Assembly: GCA_017625535.1 (NCBI GenBank)
Contig: JAGAKR010000023.1
Location: forward strand, 124,001 to 188,000
Reading direction: 5' to 3'
DNA from: Bacteroidales bacterium
GTDB taxonomy: Bacteria; Bacteroidota; Bacteroidia; Bacteroidales; UBA932
Length of the DNA: 64,000 nt
Positions 26,799 to 34,924 of this stretch are shown piece after piece. Position 1 is the first letter of the stretch. Every line of letters starts with the position of its first letter. The notes under the pieces were generated by a model, which did no database searches, was not told where the DNA came from, and saw only the letters and a program-made list of their open reading frames with translations. Both the position numbers and the translations under genes were made by a program.

Positions 26799-27605
26799 TC
26801 GGGGTATCCCGGTGGTGAATTTCATCTCCTTTCCGGTTACCGGATGGATGAAATTGAGGATATAGGCGTGCAGGTACAATCTGCGCGCCTTCTTGTTTTC
26901 TGCAAGCTGGGCAGGATTTTCCCCGTAATATTTCTTGTCGCCGAAAATTGGCATCCCCATCTCCTGCATATGCACACGTATCTGGTTCTTGCGTCCGGTC
27001 TCCAGTTCAAGTTCTATCAGGGTCTTGCGGGCAGAAGTGTTGGTACCCAATACTTTATAATTGGTTATTGCAAGTTGTCCTCCGTTGTCTTTAAAAGATG
27101 AGTATACTGTAAATGCGCTGTTCTCCTTAAGCCAGGTGCGGATTGTCCCCTCCTGTGGCATATACTTTCCGTCCGGCACACCGTTCACCACAGCCACATA
27201 ACACCTTTTGGTTACAACATTCTCCCAATTCTCCTGCAGAGCATGCTTTATCTCCTCACTTTTGGCAAACACCATAAGGCCGCTGGTTTCACGGTCGAGC
27301 CTGTGCACAATATATACCCGCGGGGCAGAATGTCCCCTGTTCCCGGTAAACCTTCCCCCTGCATAACTCCTCCCCACAGCACCCCTGTCACCGTATCTTC
27401 CGGCAGCATAACTCCCCTTTGGGGCCGTATTTCTCACATAATTGTTCAGCAGAGAATGAGCGGTAACCTCCTCCTTTCCCCGGGCAGTCCCCACAGAGAG
27501 GAGCCCCTCCCGCTTTTCAACCACAATCAGAAAATCATCCTCAAAAACAATCCTCAGCGGAACATCATTCCTCTGCTTTCTTCCCGACAAATTCTTATGT
27601 TGCAT
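26763..27605 (-). CDS. RluA-family pseudouridine synthase with Gly/Arg-rich insert
   Basis: I start it at ATG 27605 ('MQHKNLSGRK'), giving 280 aa. The catalytic Asp lies in 'VYIVHRLDRETSGLMVF', and 'KTLIELELETGRKNQIRVHM' plus 'IFGDKKYYG' complete the family core. No S4 domain is present. Between the N-terminal strand 'VVEKREGLLSVGTA' and the active site is an insert rich in Gly, Arg and Tyr ('AAGRYGDRGAVGRSYAGG'), which may help RNA binding. It makes pseudouridine in rRNA or tRNA; the target is undetermined. Confidence 0.9.
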   Translation of the reverse strand: MQHKNLSGRKQRNDVPLRIVFEDDFLIVVEKREGLLSVGTARGKEEVTAHSLLNNYVRNTAPKGSYAAGRYGDRGAVGRSYAGGRFTGNRGHSAPRVYIVHRLDRETSGLMVFAKSEEIKHALQENWENVVTKRCYVAVVNGVPDGKYMPQEGTIRTWLKENSAFTVYSSFKDNGGQLAITNYKVLGTNTSARKTLIELELETGRKNQIRVHMQEMGMPIFGDKKYYGENPAQLAENKKARRLYLHAYILNFIHPVTGKEMKFTTGIPRLFHTLCSLVKD

Positions 27606-27654
27606 ATTTATTACCAATATTATTTCTACCAATCTTTACACCCCAAACATCACC

Positions 27655-27955
27655 CGCCACAACTTCCGGTGCCAAAAGATACTCTTTTTTGCACCAAACT
27701 CCCTGCGGCATCAATTCCGGTGCAGAAAAGTGCTCATTTTTGCACCAAACTCCCCGCGCCATCAATTCCGGTGCAGAAAAGTGCTCATTTTTGCACCAAA
27801 CTCCCTGCGGCATCAATTCCGGTGCAGAAAAGTGCTCATTTTTACACCAAACTCCCTGCGGCATCAATTCCGGTGCAGAAAAGTGCTCATTTTTACACCA
27901 AATTCACTGCGCCACAACTTCCGGTGCCAAAAGATACCCTTTTTTGCACCAAATC
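27655..27955. repeat. 51-bp tandem repeat array, six units
   Basis: Units start at 27668, 27719, 27770, 27821, 27872 and 27923 (position of GGTGC). Each carries GGTGCAGAAAAG...TTTTTGCACC, which folds as a hairpin, plus a CTCCCTGCGGCATCAATTCC spacer. The first and last units are variants (GCCAAAAGATAC). 51 is a multiple of three, so meaningless reading frames with 17-residue repeats appear on both strands. Single hairpins of the same family occur at 33750-33830, 39848-39945 and, more weakly, 52501-52743. Confidence 0.9.
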
Positions 27956-27962
27956 CCGCACC

Positions 27963-29420
27963 TCAATTCTCTGGTGTGTGTTCATTTGAGGAGATGAACA
28001 GCAGTACATCCCCCTCAAAGAGTTCCAGTTGCCCGTTCGGAACCAGGTATTCATTCCCCCTCTTAACCATCATTGCCAGGTGCCCCTTAGGGATGCTCAT
28101 TGTGGCAAGGGTGTTGCCGTGCTGCAGCATTTTTGGTGTGAGTACCACTTCTGTGAGGGATGAGCTGAGTTCGTCGGGAATATGGATATCAAACTCTTTG
28201 TCAGGCTCTGGAGGGAGGTCGAGGTGCATCTTTTTGGCAAACCAGGAGATGCTCATTCCCTGCAGGATGAGTGAAAGGAGTGTGATGAAGAAGACTATGT
28301 TGAATATGATGTTGGATCCCGGAATTTCAGCCACTACAGGGTATGTTGCAAAGATGATTGGTACTGCTCCGCGTAGTCCTACCCAGGAGATGTATGTCTG
28401 GGCCTTGAGCGGCAGGTATTTGAAAGGTGCAAGACAGGTGTAGACACTCAAAGGTCTGGCTACGAACATCATAAACAATCCTATAAGAAGTCCTGCAAGA
28501 GCCACGTCCATAAGTTCGTGAGGGTTTACAAGCAGACCAAGTGTAAGGAACATTATTGTCTGGAAAAGCCAGGTAAGGCTGTCCATAAAGAGGCTCATCT
28601 CCCTCTTGAGCAATACTTTGCTGTTTCCTACAACAAGTCCGGCAATGTATACTGCAAGGTAGCCGTTGCCTCCAACCATATCTGTTATTGCAAATGTTAT
28701 GAATACAATACATAGCAGCATTACAGAGTAAAGTGCAGTGTTTGAGAGCTGTATCTTGTTCATCAGCCATACTATCCCTTTGCCGAGAACTACACTTATG
28801 ATTATTGCATATCCGAACTGCTTTACCATATCAAGTGCAATGTCCCACCCGTCTATGGTTCCCGGGTTCTGGATTACCTGTATAAGTATGATGGTGAGCA
28901 TATAGGCCATAGGGTCGTTACTACCGCTCTCCAGTTCAAGCAGCGGTTTAAGATTGTGCTTGAGGTTCATTTTCTGGGAACGGAGGATGCTGAACACCGA
29001 TGCCGAGTCTGTAGATGACATTGTGGCGGCAAGAAGGAATGCTGTAAGCATTGAAATTGGCAAATTCATTCCCGATATCATTGCCAGGCAGTAGATGAAT
29101 CCCCCTGTAAGGATTGTGGTTATGAGCAGAGCCAGTGTTGAGAGTATAAGTCCTGGGACAGCAATGGGCTTTATCTCCGCAAATTTGGTGTCCATACCGC
29201 CGGTAAAGAGGATAATGCTCAGGGCAATCATACCTATGAATTGTGCGCTCTCAGGTGAATTGAACTCCAGTCCCATTCCGTCGCTTCCGAACATCATTCC
29301 TGTAAGTAGGAAGAGCAACAGGGTAGGCACTCCAAAACGGAATCCGGTTTTGCTTATGATTATGCTTATGAATACCAGAACGGCTCCCAACAACAATATA
29401 TTCTCTCCAGTAAAAACCAT
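27963..29420 (-). CDS. K+/H+ antiporter, CPA1/NhaP2-like with RCK_C domain
   Basis: 485 aa from ATG 29420 ('MVFTGENILLLGAVLVF'). Twelve or so membrane segments form a Na+/H+ exchanger domain with 'LAATMSSTDSASVFSILRSQ' and 'LELESGSNDPMAYMLTI', the ND pair of the ion site, and 'WVGLRGAVPIIFATYPVV'. The last ~110 residues ('VVLTPKMLQHGNTLATMSIP', 'LFEGDVLLFISS') are a TrkA_C/RCK_C regulatory domain. It exports K+ (or Na+) against protons at the inner membrane. It may balance the TrkH uptake system found 18 kb away. Confidence 0.92.
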   Translation of the reverse strand: MVFTGENILLLGAVLVFISIIISKTGFRFGVPTLLLFLLTGMMFGSDGMGLEFNSPESAQFIGMIALSIILFTGGMDTKFAEIKPIAVPGLILSTLALLITTILTGGFIYCLAMISGMNLPISMLTAFLLAATMSSTDSASVFSILRSQKMNLKHNLKPLLELESGSNDPMAYMLTIILIQVIQNPGTIDGWDIALDMVKQFGYAIIISVVLGKGIVWLMNKIQLSNTALYSVMLLCIVFITFAITDMVGGNGYLAVYIAGLVVGNSKVLLKREMSLFMDSLTWLFQTIMFLTLGLLVNPHELMDVALAGLLIGLFMMFVARPLSVYTCLAPFKYLPLKAQTYISWVGLRGAVPIIFATYPVVAEIPGSNIIFNIVFFITLLSLILQGMSISWFAKKMHLDLPPEPDKEFDIHIPDELSSSLTEVVLTPKMLQHGNTLATMSIPKGHLAMMVKRGNEYLVPNGQLELFEGDVLLFISSNEHTPEN

Positions 29421-29588
29421 ATCTCTCAAATAGAATTTCAGTAAATAAATCTAAATCTCCCTATTAAACAAAGATACGAAAAAAAAGGTTGCATATTGCC
29501 CCTGCTTCTCCAATTGGACCAGAGAATTATATACAAAGACGACGTAAAATATAATTTAGTACATTTGCGGCAGTTAAATGTTTTATGG

Positions 29589-30401
29589 ATGAGAAGACTG
29601 GTAAGTTTTATTCTGCTGGCTGCGCTTGTGGCATTGATGCCCGGGAAGGTATATGCCCAGTGGCTGGTACAGAAAGATACTTTGGCTGCGCATAATTGTA
29701 CAACAGTGTGCAAAGGCGGTGATTCACATAAATTCCGCCCGCAACAACTTATTGCTCCGGCAGCATTGCTTGCAGTAGGTGCAATAGGTTCAACTATAGA
29801 TGATTTCAAGGAGATTGATTTTGGGCTGGCAGACCGTGGGCATCACAAAACTCCACATAGTGGGTTTGTGGCAGAGGATCTGGTGCAGTATGTTCCTGCT
29901 GCAGGGTTCTATGCGTTGAAACTGTCGGGAGTTAAAAGTGTGCACAATTACCGCGATGCCAGTGTGATTCTGGTGGCTTCTTATGGCATTACTGCTGTGG
30001 CCACAAAAGTGGTTAAGGAGATTGCCGGGGTGCAGAGGCCAAATGGGGTGGATGACAAGTCGTTCCCAAGCGGGCATTCTGCTGTGGCCTTTATGGGGGC
30101 GGAGTTTCTGAGGATGGAGTATAAGGATGTGTCGCCGTGGATTGGGGTTGCCGGGTATGCTGTTGCAACCGGTACTGCACTGGCCCGTATTGGGCATAAT
30201 GAGCATTGGCTGACAGATGTGGTTGCGGGTGCAGGAATAGGCATTCTGGGTACCAGGGTGGCCTATTGGATTTACCCTTCTGTGCAGAGGCTGTTGTTTG
30301 GGAAAATTTTCAAATGTAAAGATATGGGGAACACTGCCTTTATGGGACTGCCATATTATGATGGTACAGGTGCAGGTGTTTCATTAGCACTGAGATTCTG
30401 A
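29589..30401 (+). CDS. PAP2 family phosphatase
   Basis: 270 aa starting at ATG 29589 with a cleavable signal peptide ('MRRLVSFILLAALVALMPGK', then VYAQ). The three PAP2 motifs are present: 'KEIAGVQRP', 'SFPSGHSAVAF' and 'RIGHNEHWLTDVVAG' with the catalytic His. It is an exported or membrane-bound lipid phosphate phosphatase, for example on undecaprenyl pyrophosphate or lipid A (substrate not readable). A -7-like TACATTTG lies at 29560-29567. The pseudouridine synthase gene follows after 13 bases. Confidence 0.9.
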   Translation: MRRLVSFILLAALVALMPGKVYAQWLVQKDTLAAHNCTTVCKGGDSHKFRPQQLIAPAALLAVGAIGSTIDDFKEIDFGLADRGHHKTPHSGFVAEDLVQYVPAAGFYALKLSGVKSVHNYRDASVILVASYGITAVATKVVKEIAGVQRPNGVDDKSFPSGHSAVAFMGAEFLRMEYKDVSPWIGVAGYAVATGTALARIGHNEHWLTDVVAGAGIGILGTRVAYWIYPSVQRLLFGKIFKCKDMGNTAFMGLPYYDGTGAGVSLALRF

Positions 30402-30414
30402 TTTTCTGCGGAGT

Positions 30415-32214
30415 ATGATTCATAATCTTCTGATTCATAAAGGTGTGGCGGTGACTCCTCAGGTGAGGGCCTCTTTGCCTGTGAGGTTCAATAACCCTTT
30501 CAGTTACATTCCTTGCGGGTTGTGCAGGGAGGCGGCCGGGCAGGTTATGGAGTATTTGCAGGGGCGTACAGATTGGGAGGCAGAACTGCATGGGGGCAAG
30601 ATGTTCGGAGTTCTTGTGGTGGAGACCCAGGAGGGGGAATTGGGTTACCTGGCGGCCTTTTCAGGCAACCTGCAGGGGAGGAACAATTGGGAGTTTTTTG
30701 TACCCCCTGTGTATGACCTTCTTCTTCCCGATGAATTTTTCAAGGTGGGAGAGCGGGAGATTTCTGCCCTGAACAGCCGGATTGCTTCTGCAGAGTCTTC
30801 TGGGGAACTTGTAGCATTAAAGGGGGAGATAGTCTCTGTGCAAGGCAGGTTTGAAGAGGAGATTGCCCGGTTGAAGGAGATTTATGCTGATGGAAAGAAG
30901 GAGAGGGAGAGGATGAGAGAGGAACTGGAGGATGAGAGGGCCGTAGGGGAGGCTGATGCTGTGGCTGTTGCTGGTGTGGAGTCTGCTGTGGGGAAGGGGG
31001 AACTTCTTGCCCGTATGGTTAGGGAGAGCCAGTTCCAGAAGGCTGAGATCAAGCGTGCGGAAAAGAGGATGAGGGAGGCTTTGGATCCTTTGCGCGGGCG
31101 TCTTGCCGGGATTTTGAATGAGATTGAGGGGATGAAGGAGTTGCGGAAAGTGAAGTCTGCTGCCCTTCAGGAGGAGATTTTCAGACATTTTGTATTTTTT
31201 AATGCCAGAGGGGAGAAGAAGGACCTTCTGGAGATTTTCAAGGATTATTATTCTGGAGAGGCGGTTCTGCCTCCAGGTGGGGCGGGGGAGTGTGCAGCCC
31301 CAAAACTGCTGCAATATGCTTACATCCACGGGATGCGCCCCGTTGCAATGGGTGAATTCTGGTATGGCGATTCCCCAAAAGGGGAGATACGCCACCACGG
31401 GGAGTTCTACCCTTCATGCAAGGGAAAATGTGCCCCAATCCTGGGATTCATGCTCCAGGGGCTTGATGCTGATGAGGCAGGTGTCCACTCCTCATACGGC
31501 CAGGCCGGTTCCTTTGAGATACTTTACTCGGATGAACGTATTCTGGCTGTGAATAAGCCTGCCGGGGTTCTTTCTCAAGATTCTCTTTCTCAGGGAATTG
31601 ATGTTTTTAAATTGCTCTCTTTTTCTGAGAATTTATCGGGAGAAAAATTATATGTTGTGCACCGCCTGGATATGCATACTTCGGGGGTGTTGCTGCTGAC
31701 CAGGAGTGAGGGGGTGTACAAGGAACTGCAGAGGCAGTTTGCCGCCAGGGAGGTGGAAAAAGTGTATTATGCGGTGCTTGAGGGAGAGGTAACGGAGAGC
31801 GGATGTGGAAGTGCAATAAGTTGGGATGCTGGGGCTGGTCCTGGATCTGTTGTGGGCAGGGGCGGCATCATTTCATTGCCTTTGCTGCCGGATTACAATA
31901 ACCGCCCGGCGCAGATGGTTGATCTGGAGCGGGGGAAGGAGGCAGTTACCAGGTTCAGGATACTTAAAATTGAGAATGGCAGGACATATGTGGAGTTCCG
32001 CCCTGTTACCGGCCGTACACATCAGTTGCGGGTGCATTCTGCGCACAGATATGGCCTCAATGCCCCTATTGTGGGGGATCTGCTTTACGGCACTCCTGCG
32101 GAAAGGCTTATGCTGCACGCATATTCGGTGAAGTTCCGACATCCGGTTAATGGGGGGCTTGTGGAGATTGTCTCTCCGGTGCCGGAAAGGGCATTTTACA
32201 GCACCCTTACCTGA
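30415..32214 (+). CDS. Two-domain RluA-type pseudouridine synthase with coiled-coil N-terminus
   Basis: 599 aa, about twice the usual length. Residues 1-115 form an unfamiliar domain with 'YIPCGLCREAAGQVMEYL'. Residues ~125-260 are highly charged and look coiled-coil ('EEEIARLKEIYADGKKERER'). A segment with 'HHGEFYPSCKGKCAPILGFM' follows. The C-terminal 235 residues are the RluA catalytic domain with 'YVVHRLDMHTSGVLLLTR' and 'VEFRPVTGRTHQLRVHSAHR'. The Cys pairs could bind zinc. Similar long forms are known in other bacteria, but their RNA target is not established. It overlaps the convergent tilS by 19 bases. Confidence 0.85.
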   Translation: MIHNLLIHKGVAVTPQVRASLPVRFNNPFSYIPCGLCREAAGQVMEYLQGRTDWEAELHGGKMFGVLVVETQEGELGYLAAFSGNLQGRNNWEFFVPPVYDLLLPDEFFKVGEREISALNSRIASAESSGELVALKGEIVSVQGRFEEEIARLKEIYADGKKERERMREELEDERAVGEADAVAVAGVESAVGKGELLARMVRESQFQKAEIKRAEKRMREALDPLRGRLAGILNEIEGMKELRKVKSAALQEEIFRHFVFFNARGEKKDLLEIFKDYYSGEAVLPPGGAGECAAPKLLQYAYIHGMRPVAMGEFWYGDSPKGEIRHHGEFYPSCKGKCAPILGFMLQGLDADEAGVHSSYGQAGSFEILYSDERILAVNKPAGVLSQDSLSQGIDVFKLLSFSENLSGEKLYVVHRLDMHTSGVLLLTRSEGVYKELQRQFAAREVEKVYYAVLEGEVTESGCGSAISWDAGAGPGSVVGRGGIISLPLLPDYNNRPAQMVDLERGKEAVTRFRILKIENGRTYVEFRPVTGRTHQLRVHSAHRYGLNAPIVGDLLYGTPAERLMLHAYSVKFRHPVNGGLVEIVSPVPERAFYSTLT

Positions 32215-33686
32215 AGAATTTCAGAGGTGGATTCGGTTACCCTTACGTGGTTGGAAATCTGCAGCCCGGGGAGGCAGACAATCTTCCCGGAAGCATCGCA
32301 CATCACCAGAACATTTCCCTTGTGCAGGTTCTCAAATTTTATGTCGGTAAGGTAGTCGGTAACCTTTTTGCTGCCGCGGAGCCCCAGCGGAGAAAAGCGG
32401 TCGCCCGGAGCCACAACCCTGCAGTTGAGGGGCATCTCCAGTTTTGAGGCATCCATATAAAGGGTAGGGCAGAGTTCCCCGGCCTCTTTGCGGGTCCTCC
32501 AGTTCTCGCGCGAAATGAGGGTGGTATCTATCTGCAGCCCACACCCATCCGCTGGCACATTCAGATAAAATTTCAGCAGCCCCCTCTCCTTTACCGCAAT
32601 TATCTCTCCGCTTCCCGACAAAAATTTCTTCGGTCCTTCCTCTTCCACAAGAGATTTGCATATATTCCCGATGATTGCCGGCACAAAACCCCATCGGGAA
32701 GCAATCTGGTATACCCAGAACTCCCACTCAGGTTCTGCCATAAGTTCCTCCAGGCATACAGCCCCCACCAGTTGGGAGTATTCCTCCCCAATCAGGTTCA
32801 TCCTTAGGTTGAGACCGCATAAAGAGTGTGAAAACCTGCTCTCCTGCAGTTCCAGGAAAGAGGGGAATTCGTGACACAAGGCTGCATATTTCTCCTCTAC
32901 AGCCCTCTGGAGCACAGCCCCCGCCTGTTGGAAATGTTTTATATTGCGGTTGAAAGTTGCTATTACAGAAGGATTTATCTTCTCAAGTTGAGGAAATACC
33001 TCATTCCGTATCCTGTTGCGGGAATAATCGCTCAGCAGATTGGTGCTGTCGGTGCGGTAAGGTACCTTGAACTTGAAGGCATACTTTTCAATTTGCTGTC
33101 GGGAATAACATAAAAGGGGACGGATTATATATTGTGGGGCGGTCTGCTCCTGCTCTTCCTGCTCCTCTGATCCCTGCTGATTTTCCTCCTGCTCTTCCTC
33201 CTGCTCCTCCTGGAATTGCAGCAGCACTTTCTCCCTTATTCCGGCAATCCCCTCTATTCCGCAGCCGCGGGTGAGGTTCAGCAGCAGGGTCTCTGCATTG
33301 TCATTTGCATTGTGGGCAATGGCCAGGAAATTGAACCCGTGCTCCTGCATAAGGGTATAGAACCACTTGTAACGGAGGTCTCGGGCGGCCATCTCAATTG
33401 AAATCCCTTCCTGCTGTGCAAATTCTGTGGTATTGAAACTCTCCAGGTAGAGGGTAATGTTGTGCTCTGCGCACCATTGCTCCACCATACGGGTGTCGGC
33501 ATCGCTCTCCTCGCCCCGCAGATTGAAATTCACGTGGGCCACCGCAACCTGAAGGTCCAACTCGCTGTGCAGCAGGGCATCCACCATACACATTGAATCC
33601 ACCCCGCCGCTCACCGCAGCAAGCACTGATGCGCCATAATCCACACCCAGCTCCTGAAGCCTCTTCTTGAACCCGTACCTGAACAT
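32196..33686 (-). CDS. tilS: tRNA(Ile)-lysidine synthetase
   Basis: 496 aa. The enzyme converts C34 of tRNA-Ile(CAU) to lysidine using ATP and lysine. The P-loop of the N-type ATPase is 'LAAVSGGVDSMCMVDALL'; 'HVNFNLRGEESDADTRMVE', 'AIAHNANDNAETLLLNLTRG' and 'YRTDSTNLLSDYSRNRIRNE' are diagnostic. The C-terminal TilS domain is present ('SPLGLRGSKKVTDYLTDIKF'). An insertion of about 25 residues made almost only of Glu and Gln (33,120-33,215) sits after 'GIAGIREKVLLQF', near the tRNA-facing side. It is essential in most bacteria, so the insertion must be tolerated. Confidence 0.95.
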   Translation of the reverse strand: MFRYGFKKRLQELGVDYGASVLAAVSGGVDSMCMVDALLHSELDLQVAVAHVNFNLRGEESDADTRMVEQWCAEHNITLYLESFNTTEFAQQEGISIEMAARDLRYKWFYTLMQEHGFNFLAIAHNANDNAETLLLNLTRGCGIEGIAGIREKVLLQFQEEQEEEQEENQQGSEEQEEQEQTAPQYIIRPLLCYSRQQIEKYAFKFKVPYRTDSTNLLSDYSRNRIRNEVFPQLEKINPSVIATFNRNIKHFQQAGAVLQRAVEEKYAALCHEFPSFLELQESRFSHSLCGLNLRMNLIGEEYSQLVGAVCLEELMAEPEWEFWVYQIASRWGFVPAIIGNICKSLVEEEGPKKFLSGSGEIIAVKERGLLKFYLNVPADGCGLQIDTTLISRENWRTRKEAGELCPTLYMDASKLEMPLNCRVVAPGDRFSPLGLRGSKKVTDYLTDIKFENLHKGNVLVMCDASGKIVCLPGLQISNHVRVTESTSEILQVRVL

Positions 33687-33749
33687 TCTTCCCGATAAAT
33701 TTTTCTGTTTCCTTACAAATGTACAAAAAATCTTCCCAGAAATTACCTC

Positions 33750-33830
33750 TCATTAGCACCAAAAGTTGCTCCCTGTGAGTTTCGGTGCCTAAATGGGGCC
33801 TTTTCTGCACCGGAAATTTGTCGGGAGGAA
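33750..33830. repeat. GGTGC-family hairpin elements
   Basis: Two related words, AGCACCAAAAGTTGCTC and CGGTGCCTAAATGGGGCC followed by TTTTCTGCACCGG, resemble the 51-bp array units. They lie between tilS and the DMT permease. Confidence 0.5.
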
Positions 33831-33848
33831 GGTGCCCGGTAACCTCCT

Positions 33849-34787
33849 TTATATGAAGAACAGCGACACTCCAGCAACACTTATAACTGCTCCAATCACC
33901 TCTTTAAGGGTAACTTTCTGCCCAAAGAAGATGTGTGCAGGCCATAGGATTAATACCGGGGTAAGTGCCATAAGGGTAGATGCTATTCCGGCCTCTGTAT
34001 ATTGCACTGCCATAAGGGAGAGCGACACCCCTATGAACGGGCCGGTTGTGGTGGCCCAGAATGCTGCGGTCATTCCCTTGCGGTCTTTGGCTGCCTGTAC
34101 CAGTGTGCCCAATTTCTTCTGCAGTATCATTACACCAAGGAATCCTATTGCTCCGGTAACGGCCCTCATATATGTAGAGGCAAACGGTACCATTGTTGCA
34201 ATCTGCTCTTCCCCTGCAGGAATTGAAGCCTCATAGTAATTCATTCCAACTTTGCTGAGCACCAGTCCTATTCCCTGTCCTATACCGGCTCCTATACCCA
34301 GAAGCACTCCCTTAACCGGCAGTTTTAGGGTAAGTTTTCCTCCCGATTCACCGCCCCCTTTATTAAGTACCGAGATGCCTATACCGGTAAGTGTTACAAG
34401 CATGCCTGCCACACCCTGCAGCTGCATCTTCTCACCAAGGATAATCCATCCGGCAATTGCAGCGGTAGGAGGGGCCAAAGTCATAAATAATTGGCCGAAA
34501 CGGGAGCCAATAATAATATATGAGTTGAACAGGCAGTAATCTCCCAGCAGATACCCTACAAATCCAGAAAGGGAGAGCCAGAACCAGGTTTTCCCATCTG
34601 CCATCAGAGGATACGGCGACCCTGTAAACCACCACAGCGTTCCTCCCAGCATAACCAGTGAGAGAAGCATCCTTATCACATTCAACTGCAGGGAGCCTAT
34701 CCTTTTGCTCCCCACCTCTGCAAACAGTGCGGTGATTGTCCACGAAACCGCCACCGTCAAAGAAATTATTTCACCTAAATAACCCAT
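33849..34787 (-). CDS. EamA/DMT family permease
   Basis: 312 aa with ten hydrophobic segments arranged as two EamA repeats: 'GEIISLTVAVSWTITALFAE' opens the first and 'GVLLGIGAGIGQGIGLVLSK' the second. 'PPTAAIAGWIILGEKMQLQG' and 'TPVLILWPAHIFFGQKVTLK' are the matching fourth/fifth helix signatures. It is an inner-membrane exporter or importer of small metabolites; the substrate is unknown. The 23-bp tandem array sits just upstream of its start and could affect its expression. Confidence 0.88.
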   Translation of the reverse strand: MGYLGEIISLTVAVSWTITALFAEVGSKRIGSLQLNVIRMLLSLVMLGGTLWWFTGSPYPLMADGKTWFWLSLSGFVGYLLGDYCLFNSYIIIGSRFGQLFMTLAPPTAAIAGWIILGEKMQLQGVAGMLVTLTGIGISVLNKGGGESGGKLTLKLPVKGVLLGIGAGIGQGIGLVLSKVGMNYYEASIPAGEEQIATMVPFASTYMRAVTGAIGFLGVMILQKKLGTLVQAAKDRKGMTAAFWATTTGPFIGVSLSLMAVQYTEAGIASTLMALTPVLILWPAHIFFGQKVTLKEVIGAVISVAGVSLFFI

Positions 34788-34793
34788 ATCTCT

Positions 34794-34916
34794 GTACCTG
34801 AAGTCGTGTCTCGATTATACCTGTAGTCGTGTCTCGACTGTACTTGTAGTCGTGTCTCGACTGTACCTGTAGTCGTGTCTCGATTATACTTGTAGTCGTG
34901 TCTCGACTGTACCTGT
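34794..34916. repeat. 23-bp tandem repeat array, 5.3 units
   Basis: Units start at 34794, 34817, 34840, 34863 and 34886, consensus GTACCTGTAGTCGTGTCTCGACT, with a partial unit to 34916. Each unit has a GTCGTGTCTCGAC near-palindrome. The reverse complement of this family forms the array at 38625-38715. Confidence 0.92.
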
Positions 34917-34924
34917 TAAAAGTT

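Noticed and set aside
27655-27955. CRISPR array
   Set aside because: The 51-bp units are repeated throughout, with no variable spacers, and no cas genes are nearby. The 23-bp arrays likewise have no spacers.
27595-28443. Open frames with 17-residue repeats on both strands
   Set aside because: They come from the 51-bp array, whose unit is divisible by three. They have no start context or domains, and run into the antiporter gene.
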